Assembly: GCA_964383905.1 (NCBI GenBank)
Contig: CAYLJO010000099.1
Location: 1 to 22,132, forward strand
Reading direction: 5' to 3'
Source: CAYLJO01 sp964383905
GTDB taxonomy: Bacteria > Acidobacteriota > Blastocatellia > Pyrinomonadales > Pyrinomonadaceae
Length of the DNA: 22,132 bases
The notes under the pieces were generated by a model. That model was not told where the DNA came from. It worked only from the letters and a program-made list of their open reading frames with translations, and searched no databases. Below are positions 7,210-15,160 of this stretch, piece after piece. The translations under genes were made by a program, and so were the position numbers. How positions within the stretch are numbered: the stretch's first letter is position 1; each line of letters begins with the position of its first letter.

Positions 7210-7665
7210 TCAGTGGCCGTCGCGGGCGGCGTGCTCCCCGTCCTGACTCGAGCGGCGGGTGGCGCTCAGGTGGCGCAGCAGAACCAGCACCGGCGAGACA
7301 TCGCGTCCCAGCGTGAAGGCTTGCTGCGCGGCGGTTGTGATCCATCTCACCTGTTCCGGTGTGGCGATTTCTCCAGCGCATTGCGCGCACACGTTGTTAC
7401 CGTAGAGCCTTTTGAGAAGCGTATGGGCATCGTCTTTGCCGACGAGGGAGAGGACGTCACCCGGCGGAACCTTTAATCCGTCGGCGAGGCGCAACGCACT
7501 TTCCAGGTTGATCGTCGTGATGACGGACGTCTGTAATTTCGAGAGCAATCCTTGATCGAAACCTGTTTGCCGGCAGAAATCCACCTGTTTAAGGCCCAGC
7601 TCATGAAGCCTGTCGGTAATGAACTGGGCCAACGCCGTCGGAGGGTGCGGAGCTCTTTTTCCCAT
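7210..7665 (-). CDS. XRE-family helix-turn-helix regulator
   Basis: This 151-residue cytoplasmic protein has an N-terminal Cro/C1-type helix-turn-helix at about residues 10-68. The pattern is LAQFITDRLHELGLKQVDFC, then RQTGFDQGLLSKLQ as recognition region, then LESALRLADGLKVPPGDVLSL. The C-terminal half is helical, with a CAQC pair (NNVCAQCAGEI) that could bind a metal or form a disulfide, and no recognised domain. ATG at 7665 has AAGGTGA upstream. It sits between the polysaccharide export gene (162 bases upstream, with an inverted repeat between) and the YCF48-like gene, whose ATG follows its stop by one base. It may regulate the local genes, including its own operon, but no operator is proven. 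Confidence 0.85.
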   Translation of the reverse strand: MGKRAPHPPTALAQFITDRLHELGLKQVDFCRQTGFDQGLLSKLQTSVITTINLESALRLADGLKVPPGDVLSLVGKDDAHTLLKRLYGNNVCAQCAGEIATPEQVRWITTAAQQAFTLGRDVSPVLVLLRHLSATRRSSQDGEHAARDGH

Positions 7666-7750
7666 CGCGATTCACCTTTTGTCTGAGACGCGAATTTTTA
7701 GCGCCCACTCTCGTTCCAGCGTGTTGAAAGAGAGCAAGGATCGCTCTACT

Positions 7751-7824
7751 AATGATGAATGATGGACGCCGCAATGATGAATAAAAAGGAAGCGTTTTCA
7801 GCTCGGCGTTCATCATTCATCGTT
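7751..7824. repeat. Inverted repeat with 21-base arms between wza-like and XRE genes
   Basis: The arms 7751-7771 (AATGATGAATGATGGACGCCG) and 7804-7824 are reverse complements at 19 of 21 positions, around a 32-base loop that contains another GATGAAT-like unit. It begins three bases after the export-gene stop codon on the minus strand. It could act as a transcription terminator or mRNA-stabilising hairpin for the polysaccharide operon, although no T-run follows. The internally repeated GATGAAT/ATTCATC units also suggest an interspersed palindromic repeat. Confidence 0.65.
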
Positions 7825-7827
7825 CAG

Positions 7828-8742
7828 TTACCAGCCTCCGGTAAAGATACGTGCAAAGCTTAATACCTGGACGAATCCCATGATCGTTTGCCACTTCTTC
7901 AAACGATTGCCGGGCACAATGACCTGATCCCCGGGTCCCAGGTACACGTTATCGGGCGCGCGGCCGTGTTCGATGGCGGAGAGATTGACGTAAATCGGCG
8001 TGAGGGGGTTGTCACCGGCCTGGTGTCGCAAGACAACCACCTTCTTCTTATCTCCGGTCGGGAGCACGCCGCCTGCTTCCGCCAGCGCTTCGCGGACGGT
8101 CATCCGGTGGGTCATCTGTCTGATGCCGGGCTGGGCGACGTCGCCGACGACGCTATACCGATAGGACATCGCCTTATCAAGAAAGACGGTTACTTTAGGA
8201 TCAATGATGTATTCGTCGAGCCGCTTGGTGATCTCGTCCTGCACCTCTTCGACCGTCTTGCCGTTGACAAATACGCCTTCCGGGATGAGCGGGTAAGAGA
8301 TGCGGCCGTTAGGCGGGATCACAATGCCCGTTTTCGAGTAGCGCTCCTGGCCGAAGATGGCGACGGAGATGACGTCCTCCGGGCCGAGGCGGTACGTCGT
8401 GAAGAAGTTGTTGTAGTAAGGCACCACCGCCGCCTGCTCTTCAGACATCGTCTCGCGGCGGTTCGCCTGCATCTCGGCCGGGACGTCGCCACGCACCGGG
8501 TTCGTATCGTCCGGCTCCAGCCTCTCCTTGGACGCGGAAGATGAGCCTGGCTCCTGGGCCTCGCCCTTTGAACCGCCCTTCTCTGACTTCGCGTCATCGC
8601 CGGACACTTTACTCGTGATGCCTTTCTTCCGCGCCGGATCTTTTTGAGGCGCGGCCGGCTGCTGGGCGAACGCGATGGTGTTTACCGTCACAACGAGCGC
8701 GGTCGCGAGCGCGATACGTCTGAGCGCTGTGGTCGTCTTCAT
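7828..8742 (-). CDS. Polysaccharide export protein (Wza-like, Poly_export + SLBB)
   Basis: The 304-residue protein has a signal peptide (residues 1-26, ending AFA) and a low-complexity Lys/Glu/Ser-rich linker (about 30-100). A Poly_export domain beginning YRLGPEDVISVAIFGQERYS follows at about 117-190. Then comes an SLBB beta-grasp domain at about 195-275 (YSVVGDVAQPGIRQM, MTVREALAEAGG, VYLGPGDQVIVPG). This family forms the outer-membrane or periplasmic channel through which capsule or exopolysaccharide leaves the cell. There is no lipobox cysteine at the signal cleavage site, unlike E. coli Wza. ATG at 8742 is preceded by GAGGAGG. It is the last gene of the five-gene polysaccharide operon, 42 bases after the glycosylphosphotransferase, and is followed by a large inverted repeat. 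The C-terminus ends FTGGW, with a short amphipathic segment after SLBB. Confidence 0.93.
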   Translation of the reverse strand: MKTTTALRRIALATALVVTVNTIAFAQQPAAPQKDPARKKGITSKVSGDDAKSEKGGSKGEAQEPGSSSASKERLEPDDTNPVRGDVPAEMQANRRETMSEEQAAVVPYYNNFFTTYRLGPEDVISVAIFGQERYSKTGIVIPPNGRISYPLIPEGVFVNGKTVEEVQDEITKRLDEYIIDPKVTVFLDKAMSYRYSVVGDVAQPGIRQMTHRMTVREALAEAGGVLPTGDKKKVVVLRHQAGDNPLTPIYVNLSAIEHGRAPDNVYLGPGDQVIVPGNRLKKWQTIMGFVQVLSFARIFTGGW

Positions 8743-8784
8743 AGTTGCGAAAAACCTCCTCGAAACTCTCTCAGGGACGGGCCG

Positions 8785-10173
8785 TCAGCGCGCGCCGCGG
8801 CCGAAAAGAATGATCTTGACCGTCTCAAAAAGGATTATGGCGTCAAGTAAAAGGTTCTGATTCTTAATGTAGTAGAGATCATACTGTAGTTTTTGCCGCG
8901 CATCTTCGATGGAAGAGCCGTACGGGTATTTGATCTGCGCCCAGCCGGTCAGCCCCGGCGCGATCAGGTGGCGCTGTTCGTAGTAGGGAATCTCCTGGGC
9001 CAACTGCGCGACGAAATGGGGGCGTTCGGGCCGCGGGCCGACAAAGTTCATGTCACCGCGAAGGATGTTCCAGAACTGCGGTATCTCGTCCACCCGAACC
9101 TTACGTATGATGCGCCCGACGCGCGTCGTCCGGTCGTCAGCCTCGCGCGCCCACGCCGGCCCGTCCTTCTCCGCGTCGACACGCATCGAACGAAATTTCA
9201 TCACGACAAACGGGCGCCCATTTTTCCCGACGCGTTCCTGTTTGTAGAGAACGGGCCCCGGAGAATCCAGCTTAATCAGGACTGCTACCAGGACCGCGAT
9301 GGGGAGCGAAAGGATCGCGCCGATGAGGGCGATGGCGCGGTGGATCACCACCCGCGCAAGCGCGTTGAGCCGCGCCTGCCGCCCGCGACTGGAGAAGATC
9401 AGCCATGACGGCCGCAGCATGTCCAGGTGCACACGGCCCGTCAGCCGTTCATAAAACGACGCGCACTCTTCGATAGAGACGTTGCCGGACAGGCTCAAAT
9501 GCAAGAGCTCGTCGATGGGGAAATGTCCGCGCCGCTCGCGGATTGCGACCACGATGCGGTCCACGTGCTCGCGCCTGACGATGGCGTCCAGCTCCGACGT
9601 CACGCCGATGACGCGCGGGTTGATCAAGCTCTTGCCGACCAGCGACGGGTCGCCGTCGACAAAGCCGATGATGCGGTAGCCGGCGTCGCGCCTCTCCAGC
9701 GCCTCGCGCGCGGTCTCGACGGCGAGCTGGCCGGCGCCGACGATCAGGATGCGCTCGCCGAATTCCGGGTGGCCGAGGAACCAATGGATCGACACCCGCC
9801 ACCCGACCATGACCACCAGCGCGAGCGGCAGCGCGATGAGTGAAACGCCGCGCCCGATCATCAGTTGCGGCAAGGCGTAGAAGGCGAGCGCGAGCCCGAC
9901 CCAGGCGAGGCCGAGCGCCTGCATGAGGCGCAGGACCAACTCGCGCCGGTCGTGCATGACGACGAAATCATAGAGGTCGAAGAGGTAGAACGCGGCAAGG
10001 CAGAAGGAGGTCGCGAGCACGACCTTATAAAAACCGTGACGCTCGATCAGCTCGTAGCGGGCGTCGAGCGCGCCGAGTCTCAGATACACGGACGCGACCA
10101 TCCCGCCGAAGAGCAGCATCGCTTCGGCGAGAATAAGCAGTCCGGTGCGCGCACTGATCCGCGAAGCTCTCAA
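8785..10173 (-). CDS. Exopolysaccharide polyprenyl glycosylphosphotransferase (initiating sugar transferase)
   Basis: The 462-residue integral membrane enzyme is expected to transfer a sugar phosphate from a nucleotide sugar to undecaprenyl phosphate, starting each repeat unit. About four membrane segments lie in residues 8-132. A Rossmann-like CoA-binding domain follows (RILIVGAGQLAVETA at 141-155, GFVDGDP at 170-176). Then come a further hydrophobic segment (about 273-300) and the bacterial sugar transferase domain. Conserved motifs of the latter include QERVGKNGRPF, KFRSM, the Asp-Glu pair in VRVDEIPQFWNILRGDM (Asp362-Glu363), FVGPRPERP and PGLTGWAQI. The likely start is TTG at 10173, overlapping the TGA of the kinase gene by four bases, with GGAGG upstream. 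This implies translational coupling. The next methionine (residue 19) would cut into the first membrane helix. The architecture matches the EpsB-type transferases of exosortase loci. Confidence 0.93.
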   Translation of the reverse strand: MRASRISARTGLLILAEAMLLFGGMVASVYLRLGALDARYELIERHGFYKVVLATSFCLAAFYLFDLYDFVVMHDRRELVLRLMQALGLAWVGLALAFYALPQLMIGRGVSLIALPLALVVMVGWRVSIHWFLGHPEFGERILIVGAGQLAVETAREALERRDAGYRIIGFVDGDPSLVGKSLINPRVIGVTSELDAIVRREHVDRIVVAIRERRGHFPIDELLHLSLSGNVSIEECASFYERLTGRVHLDMLRPSWLIFSSRGRQARLNALARVVIHRAIALIGAILSLPIAVLVAVLIKLDSPGPVLYKQERVGKNGRPFVVMKFRSMRVDAEKDGPAWAREADDRTTRVGRIIRKVRVDEIPQFWNILRGDMNFVGPRPERPHFVAQLAQEIPYYEQRHLIAPGLTGWAQIKYPYGSSIEDARQKLQYDLYYIKNQNLLLDAIILFETVKIILFGRGAR

Positions 10174-11270
10174 GAGACCGCCTCCACCTCCTCCCTCTCT
10201 TTCGCTACCGCCTGCGTGTCAGACGCGGGGGGCGTAGGCTCGTCCTTCTCGCGGCGATAGTACTGCCGCTGGTAATAGTAGTTGCCCTGATTCAGCTGCT
10301 CGTCCGCCCGGTTCAACACGACGCCGAGCAGTCTCTCGCGTGGAAGGTGTTCGAGCAGGTGGTCGACCGACGAGTAGCGCGTGTGGCCCGCGCGGACCAC
10401 CAGGAGCGCGCCGTCGGCGCGGTTAATAAGCACGGTGGCGTCGGTGAAAATACCGAGCGGGGGCGCGTCGATGATGACGTAGTCGAACATGCGGCGAACC
10501 TCTGCCATGACGCGACCGAATCTCGGCCCGGAGAGGAGCTCCGCCACGTCGTCGCGCGCCGCGCCGCCCGGCAGCAGGTGCAGCCCCGCCGGCTCCAGAC
10601 GGACGATTGATTTCTCGAGCGTCGCCTCACCGGCCAGGACTTCCGAGAGTCCGGTGGAGGGATCAATCCCCAGGTAATCCGTCGAGCAGGGATGACGCAG
10701 GTCGCTGTCGATGAGCAGCGCGCGGACGCCATCCGTCTGCGCGAGCAGCCACGCGAGGTTGAGGGCCGTCAGCGTTTTGCCTTCCCCGACCCCGGAACTC
10801 GTGACGACGAAGGTCTGCATCTTCCTGCGTTCGCCGGCATGAAGCACACGCGTGCGGAGCGAGCGGAACTGCTCGCAGTAGGGCGAGCGCGGCTGTGTGA
10901 CGGCGACCAGATGAGGTTCGACGCGCGCCGCGGAGACGTCTTGGGGGACGAACTCCACTACGGCGCGCGTCGAGCCGGCAGCGTCCAAAGTTGCCCCAGC
11001 ATCACGCGAAGCCTTCGCGCCGGAGAGTGCCGACCCGGTGCGTTCCTCGGTGTGCGCAGTGGACGCTGAACCGTTCCGCGCCGGTGGTGGCGGCGCGAAG
11101 AGCGGTGAGTGATCCCATGGATGCTCGGTTTCACTGTCGGCCGCCGCGGCGGCCTTTGCCTTTTGTTCGGCGCCATCGCTACGGCGCCCTCGACCGTCAG
11201 ATTTCTTCTTGCTCGCGCCGCCCTGTTCGGTGGCGCTCGCGCGTCTTAACGCATCGTAAACTCTGCCCAT
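10170..11270 (-). CDS. CpsD/CapB-like tyrosine kinase of the PEP-CTERM/EPS system
   Basis: The 366-residue protein is a BY-kinase cytoplasmic domain. After MGRVYDALRRA and a long Ala/Ser/Pro-rich linker (to about 110), the P-loop kinase core begins near YCEQFRSLRTRV. Walker A is SSGVGEGKT (158-166), Walker A' is ALLIDSDLRHP (184-194) and Walker B is YVIIDAPP (264-271). A tyrosine cluster near the C-terminus, YYYQRQYYRR (331-340), is the expected autophosphorylation site. Partner activation normally comes from the Wzz-type membrane protein, encoded here two genes upstream. Phosphorylation cycling controls chain length and export. The start ATG shares one base with the ATPase stop codon (TAATG), and its own stop overlaps the transferase start. 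The N-terminal linker is longer than in CpsD and typical of exosortase-associated versions. Confidence 0.93.
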   Translation of the reverse strand: MGRVYDALRRASATEQGGASKKKSDGRGRRSDGAEQKAKAAAAADSETEHPWDHSPLFAPPPPARNGSASTAHTEERTGSALSGAKASRDAGATLDAAGSTRAVVEFVPQDVSAARVEPHLVAVTQPRSPYCEQFRSLRTRVLHAGERRKMQTFVVTSSGVGEGKTLTALNLAWLLAQTDGVRALLIDSDLRHPCSTDYLGIDPSTGLSEVLAGEATLEKSIVRLEPAGLHLLPGGAARDDVAELLSGPRFGRVMAEVRRMFDYVIIDAPPLGIFTDATVLINRADGALLVVRAGHTRYSSVDHLLEHLPRERLLGVVLNRADEQLNQGNYYYQRQYYRREKDEPTPPASDTQAVAKEREEVEAVS

Positions 11271-12313
11271 TATCTGTTCCTCGCTATACTTGAGTGACTA
11301 AAAGCCGCGCCGACCTCGTCCGCGCCGGGCGTCTCGTGCGGCGGCTGCGACGCCTCTTCTTTCCTCGGGTGCGGGGCCGGGCTTTCCGGCGCCTGATTCG
11401 GGTGGTGACCGGTCCCGGCGGCCCACAATTCGGCGCGCCCGGCGGCGTTGAAGATGTGCGCCGGGGCTTCGCGCTCTTCGCCCGACTGCCGGCCGCGCTC
11501 GGATCGCGGCAGCATGTCGAACGTATCGGCCACTTCTTCAATAATGGCGCGGCTGATGACCGGCGCGCCCGCGGCGAAGCCGGTCAGTAAGGCGTTGTCG
11601 CACAAGTTATTAATATTTCGCGGGATCCCTTCCGAGCAGCGGAAGATGTAGTCGAGCGCGCCGGGCGTGAAGATGTCTGTCCGCTCCGCGCCCGCGACCA
11701 AAAGGCGTGAAGAGATATAGCGCTCCGTCTCCCCCACGTTCGGCAGCGCTTTAATAATGCAGCGCAGCGCGACACGCTGCTTGAGCTGCCGCAGGTCGGG
11801 GTTGTTGAGCACGTCGCGCAGCTCGGGCTGCCCCGTCAAGATAATCTGCAACTGCTTGGCGGTGTCGGATTCAAAGTTTGACAGGAGGCGAATTTCTTCC
11901 AGCACGTAAGGCGAAAGGCCCTGCGCCTCGTCAATAATCAGCACGGTGCGCAGGCCGCGCGAGTGGCGCGAATCGAGCAGCCTCCCGAGCGCGATGAGAA
12001 GCTGGGACTTTGTCTCCCAATGCTGCACGTCGAGCAGCGCCGCGATGTGCTGGTAAAACTCCGGCACGGACAGTCGCGGGTTGGAGACGTAGGCGACCAG
12101 GACTGTGCGGTCCAGGCGCTGCATGATCCAGCGCAGGATGGTCGTCTTGCCGGTGCCGACCTCGCCGGTGACGACCACGAGTCCCTTGCCGCTCTCGATC
12201 CCGTAGTGAAGATTCGCCATCACCTCGGTGTGTGACGGCGTGAAATAGATGAAGCGCGGGTCGGGCGTCAGCGCGAATGGCAGCTCTTTCAGGCCGTAGA
12301 ATTCTTTGTACAC
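11270..12313 (-). CDS. ExeA-like AAA ATPase associated with the PEP-CTERM/XrtA polysaccharide locus
   Basis: The 347-residue protein begins MYKEFYGLKELPFALTPDPR, a signature of the ExeA/XrtA-associated ATPase family. Walker A GEVGTGKTT is at 50-58, Walker B TVLIIDEAQ at 123-131, and the AAA sensor-like region QIILTGQPELRDVL follows. The tail beyond about residue 275 is low-complexity, Pro/Ala/Glu-rich and probably unstructured. Family members are standard in exosortase-linked exopolysaccharide operons, where they are thought to power or regulate assembly; the precise role is not established. The start is GTG at 12313, preceded by GAGGAGG and AAGGA. It lies 74 bases after the Wzz-type gene and overlaps the kinase start by one base. 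No membrane segment is visible. Confidence 0.93.
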   Translation of the reverse strand: MYKEFYGLKELPFALTPDPRFIYFTPSHTEVMANLHYGIESGKGLVVVTGEVGTGKTTILRWIMQRLDRTVLVAYVSNPRLSVPEFYQHIAALLDVQHWETKSQLLIALGRLLDSRHSRGLRTVLIIDEAQGLSPYVLEEIRLLSNFESDTAKQLQIILTGQPELRDVLNNPDLRQLKQRVALRCIIKALPNVGETERYISSRLLVAGAERTDIFTPGALDYIFRCSEGIPRNINNLCDNALLTGFAAGAPVISRAIIEEVADTFDMLPRSERGRQSGEEREAPAHIFNAAGRAELWAAGTGHHPNQAPESPAPHPRKEEASQPPHETPGADEVGAAFSHSSIARNR

Positions 12314-12387
12314 TCTTCCTTAAACCTCCTCGGCAGCCCGGGGCGCCGGCGCCGGTTTTATTGGATAGTCTGACCCGGAGCGCGTGC

Positions 12388-14004
12388 TCACGAGACGAAG
12401 CGTTCGAAGACGTGCGTCATCTTCAGCGCGAGCGCGAGCGCCGGGATGCTCGCAAGCGTCGCAATGATCCCGGCGGCGAGGAGAAGCATGCGGCGCCGAG
12501 GGACCCAGAGCGCCTCCTGCGGCGTCAGCAGCTCAGGCACCGAGACGAGAACGGGCAGCCCCGTGTAGTGCTCCGCGTCGTTGATGGTTTGAATCGTCAT
12601 CAGGCGCGGCACCTCGAAGGCGGCGGCGAAGACGAGACCGATTCCGAGGCCGAGCGCGAGGCCGAACCCCATGAGCATCCAGCGCTTCGGCGCAACGGGC
12701 TTCTGCGGCAGGTTCGCCGGGTCGACGACCTGAATGATTTCGCCCTGCGCGTTGGCCGCCACGTCGGCCTTCAGATCGGCCGCCTCCTTTTTCTTGAGCA
12801 GGTCGTCGTAGAAGCTCTTCTTCGTCTGGTATTCGCGGTTGAGAGCTTCGAGCGAGACCTCCACGCCCGGCACGTGGTTAATATTGGCTTCGAGCTCGCT
12901 GATCTGGGTGTTGGTTTGCCCGAGCAGCTTCTGCTGGCGGGCGATCTCGCCGTCGAGCATTTGGATGTTGTACTTGAGGCCGTTGACACGCATATCAACG
13001 TTGCCCTCCCGCTGCTTCCTGATCTCCTCGATCCTCGCCTTGCTGTCCTCTTCCATCTGCTTCATCTCGCGCTTGACGGCATCGAGCTCGGCCTGCTTGC
13101 CCCGCAGGTCGGGGTTCCGCTCCTTGAGCGTCGCCCGCATGTTCTGCACCTCGCCTTCGAGCGCGGCTTTGCGGGTGACCAACTGCCCGTAGGCGGGCGT
13201 CGTTTTCACCTCGCCGAGCTGCCGCGCGATCTCCTCTATGTCGCGCTTGGACTGTTCTTTGAGGTCGTTAAGCTGGTTGTTCTGCGTGGTGCGGCTATCC
13301 TGCAGCCGGCCGATCTCGGAGATCAAGGCCTTCTGCTGCTCGCCCAGTCGTGTCAACTGACCGACCATCGATTGGACGATGGTCGGCAGGCTCTGCTCGT
13401 TCGAGGTCATGAACTGGATCCGCTGGCGGTCGATCTCATCGAGTTGCTTCCTGGCTTCCGCGAGCTGCAGCTCGAAAAACTCCTTGGTCTTCTGCGACTC
13501 GAGCGTGGTCCCCTGCATCTGCGCATCAACATACTTGGTCGCCAGCTCGGCCGTGACCAACTGCGTCCGGCGCGGGTCGCGCTCCCGGTACGAGATCCTG
13601 AAAGCGTTGGTGACATCGTTACGTCCCTTATCGACCTCGGTGACGATGTCTTTGCGCATCTGCTCGACGATCAGTTCCATCGGGTCGCCGTTATGCCGCT
13701 CGGCCTGGTAAAGATCGTATTTCAGGATGAGCGGCTCGAGCACGGAGCGGCTCTGGACTCTCTGGCCAATATTACTGATCCGTAATCCCAGGTCATAATC
13801 CGAGAGCGAGGAAACCATGTTCTGGGAGATGGTCGGTGGCTTGACGATGAGCAGCGTGGTTGACTCGTAGACGTTAGGAAGGCGCCAGACGACCCACGTG
13901 ACGGCGGTGAAGATGGCGACGGCCGGGAGGATGATCAGCCATTTGCGCTTCCAGGCCAACTGCAGGTATTCGCCCGGCGTACGCTGACGAAATTCGACAC
14001 TCAT
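12388..14004 (-). CDS. Wzz-type polysaccharide chain-length determinant
   Basis: The 538-residue inner-membrane protein has a first transmembrane helix at about residues 22-42 (WLIILPAVAIFTAVTWVVW). A periplasmic Wzz domain follows (STTLLIVKPP), then a long coiled-coil region at about 170-385 rich in Glu, Gln, Lys and Arg. A GNVR-like segment (VSLEALNREYQTKKSFYDDL) precedes two C-terminal hydrophobic helices (LMGFGLALGLGIGLVF and LLLAAGIIATLASIPALALA). Such co-polymerases set the polymer length and activate the tyrosine kinase encoded separately here. ATG at 14004 is used because AAGGAG lies eight bases upstream; a GTG three codons earlier overlaps that ribosome-binding site. It is the first gene of the operon, with a 285-base leader before it that contains a CAGGCG-TCA-CGCCTG hairpin at 14175-14189. 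Confidence 0.93.
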   Translation of the reverse strand: MSVEFRQRTPGEYLQLAWKRKWLIILPAVAIFTAVTWVVWRLPNVYESTTLLIVKPPTISQNMVSSLSDYDLGLRISNIGQRVQSRSVLEPLILKYDLYQAERHNGDPMELIVEQMRKDIVTEVDKGRNDVTNAFRISYRERDPRRTQLVTAELATKYVDAQMQGTTLESQKTKEFFELQLAEARKQLDEIDRQRIQFMTSNEQSLPTIVQSMVGQLTRLGEQQKALISEIGRLQDSRTTQNNQLNDLKEQSKRDIEEIARQLGEVKTTPAYGQLVTRKAALEGEVQNMRATLKERNPDLRGKQAELDAVKREMKQMEEDSKARIEEIRKQREGNVDMRVNGLKYNIQMLDGEIARQQKLLGQTNTQISELEANINHVPGVEVSLEALNREYQTKKSFYDDLLKKKEAADLKADVAANAQGEIIQVVDPANLPQKPVAPKRWMLMGFGLALGLGIGLVFAAAFEVPRLMTIQTINDAEHYTGLPVLVSVPELLTPQEALWVPRRRMLLLAAGIIATLASIPALALALKMTHVFERFVS

Positions 14005-14289
14005 GTGCGGCACTCCTTATCTGATTCTTCGGCCCGTGGATTCCGTGACAAGCTTCACCGGGCATTTGGCGAAACCGTCCCAGAAGCGTCAAGGGCGCTA
14101 AAGGCTACTTGTCATCTCTGGCGGCATCGGCTTCGACCTCCAGGACCACGGCGCGCGTCGAGCGTGAACGGGGGCAGGCGTCACGCCTGGACTGCGCATT
14201 CATGGGTTTTCAAAGTCCGGGGAAGATCGCGGAGGAGAGAGTTGTCCGCGATGCCTCACCAGGTTAAAGGACATCTCATACATCTCTTC

Positions 14290-14916
14290 CTATGAGCGTC
14301 CGCGTTTCATTCTACGGCGAGCCGCCCCTGCCAGACCCGTCAGCCCGGTCCCCAGCAGGAACAGTGTGGCCGGTTCAGGGATCGGCCTCTGTTGAGCGCC
14401 GGTAATTCCCGCCGTCAGGTTAGCAGTTTCACCTGATTGTACGAACACATCGGCTACCGTCAGCGTGAACGAGCCAGCAGTTGTTCCATTGTTGAACGTG
14501 AAGTCCATGACTGGGTTAAGGAAGTGAATATTCGCTCCCCCAACATCCTTCGTTGGCGAGACACTGCCCGTGATTTCGGCCGTATATGTCGTGCCTTGTC
14601 CGCCAGCGATGCCAGTCGGCGCCGTGAACGTTATATTCAGGGTGAAAGTCCCGCTTAATGGCTGTAGGGGACTAGTTGCAAGAGTGAACGACCCTAAGCT
14701 GTTAAGGCCGCTCAAGGAGCCAATGCCGAGCGCAGTTGTGCCGGAAAAGGTGTTACCGACAAACGTTAAGGGCGGCACGCCGGTAATTACTCCGTTGCTG
14801 CTACCAGCAACGGTAACCTCATCGGCGCGTGCCACACCCTGGCTGAGCGTGAAAATGGCAATGATGGCAACAGCAAGAGCAAGAGTTTTTGCCAACATCG
14901 TCAAGTGGGTTTTCAT
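14290..14916 (-). CDS. PEP-CTERM sorting-domain protein (208 aa)
   Basis: The 208-residue exported protein starts with a signal peptide (residues 1-31, hydrophobic core LALAVAIIAIFTL, ending ARA). The middle is a beta-rich, Gly/Thr/Ser-rich domain of unknown function with no cysteines. The C-terminus is a textbook PEP-CTERM tail: PIPEPATLFLLGTGLTGLAG (178-197), followed by the basic cluster ARRRMKRGRS. Exosortase is expected to cut near the PEP motif and release or anchor the protein at the envelope. ATG at 14916 is chosen because GGAGGATATT precedes it; an ATG 12 bases earlier overlaps that ribosome-binding site. It sits between the EPS operon and prsT with spacers both sides, so it is probably its own transcription unit. 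A 15-base palindrome lies about 60 bases upstream. Confidence 0.93.
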   Translation of the reverse strand: MKTHLTMLAKTLALAVAIIAIFTLSQGVARADEVTVAGSSNGVITGVPPLTFVGNTFSGTTALGIGSLSGLNSLGSFTLATSPLQPLSGTFTLNITFTAPTGIAGGQGTTYTAEITGSVSPTKDVGGANIHFLNPVMDFTFNNGTTAGSFTLTVADVFVQSGETANLTAGITGAQQRPIPEPATLFLLGTGLTGLAGAARRRMKRGRS

Positions 14917-14973
14917 AATATCCTCCATAGTTCCTTTTTCGTGTGACCCTTGTCAATATTTAAGCGAGTGTTT

Positions 14974-14988
14974 GAAAGCGTCGCTTTC
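14974..14988. promoter_or_regulatory. Palindrome upstream of the PEP-CTERM gene
   Basis: GAAAGCG-T-CGCTTTC is a perfect 7+7 inverted repeat around one base, 58-72 bases before the PEP-CTERM start codon. Its size and place suit a dimeric regulator site. A TTGACA hexamer lies on the minus strand between it and the gene, but no good -10 box follows at the right distance, so the promoter is unclear. Confidence 0.35.
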
Positions 14989-15107
14989 TTTCTTCTGCCG
15001 TCAGAGGCGGTGGACGACCGCGTGATGCAGACGAGAAGGCGGCGCTGATCCGCACATTCATCGGCTCCCCCTGTCCACGATTAAGGAACGAGTGTTTAAT
15101 TGTCATT

Positions 15108-15142
15108 CTTGCGGGCGGCTCAAACTGCCCTCCGCCCGCAAG
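15108..15142 (-). terminator. Strong hairpin after prsT
   Basis: CTTGCGGGCGG (15108-15118) and CCGCCCGCAAG (15132-15142) form a perfect 11-bp stem with a 13-base loop, 18 bases past the PrsT stop codon. A second smaller stem, CCT-TGTC-AGG, lies between it and the gene. The minus-strand sequence that follows is AATGACAATTAAAC, not a T-run, so termination would be imperfect or assisted. Confidence 0.5.
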
Positions 15143-15160
15143 GCATTAGCCTTGTCAGGC

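Noticed and set aside
12325..12356. GC-rich palindrome followed by TTTTATT on the plus strand between Wzz and ATPase genes
   Set aside because: The T-run is on the wrong strand for the minus-strand operon and no plus-strand gene needs termination there.
12277..13785. Very long plus-strand open frame (about 500 codons) opposite the Wzz and ATPase genes
   Set aside because: It lies antiparallel to two clearly real genes. Its translation is Leu/Arg/Asp-rich without domains, as expected from the complement of coiled-coil coding GC-rich DNA.
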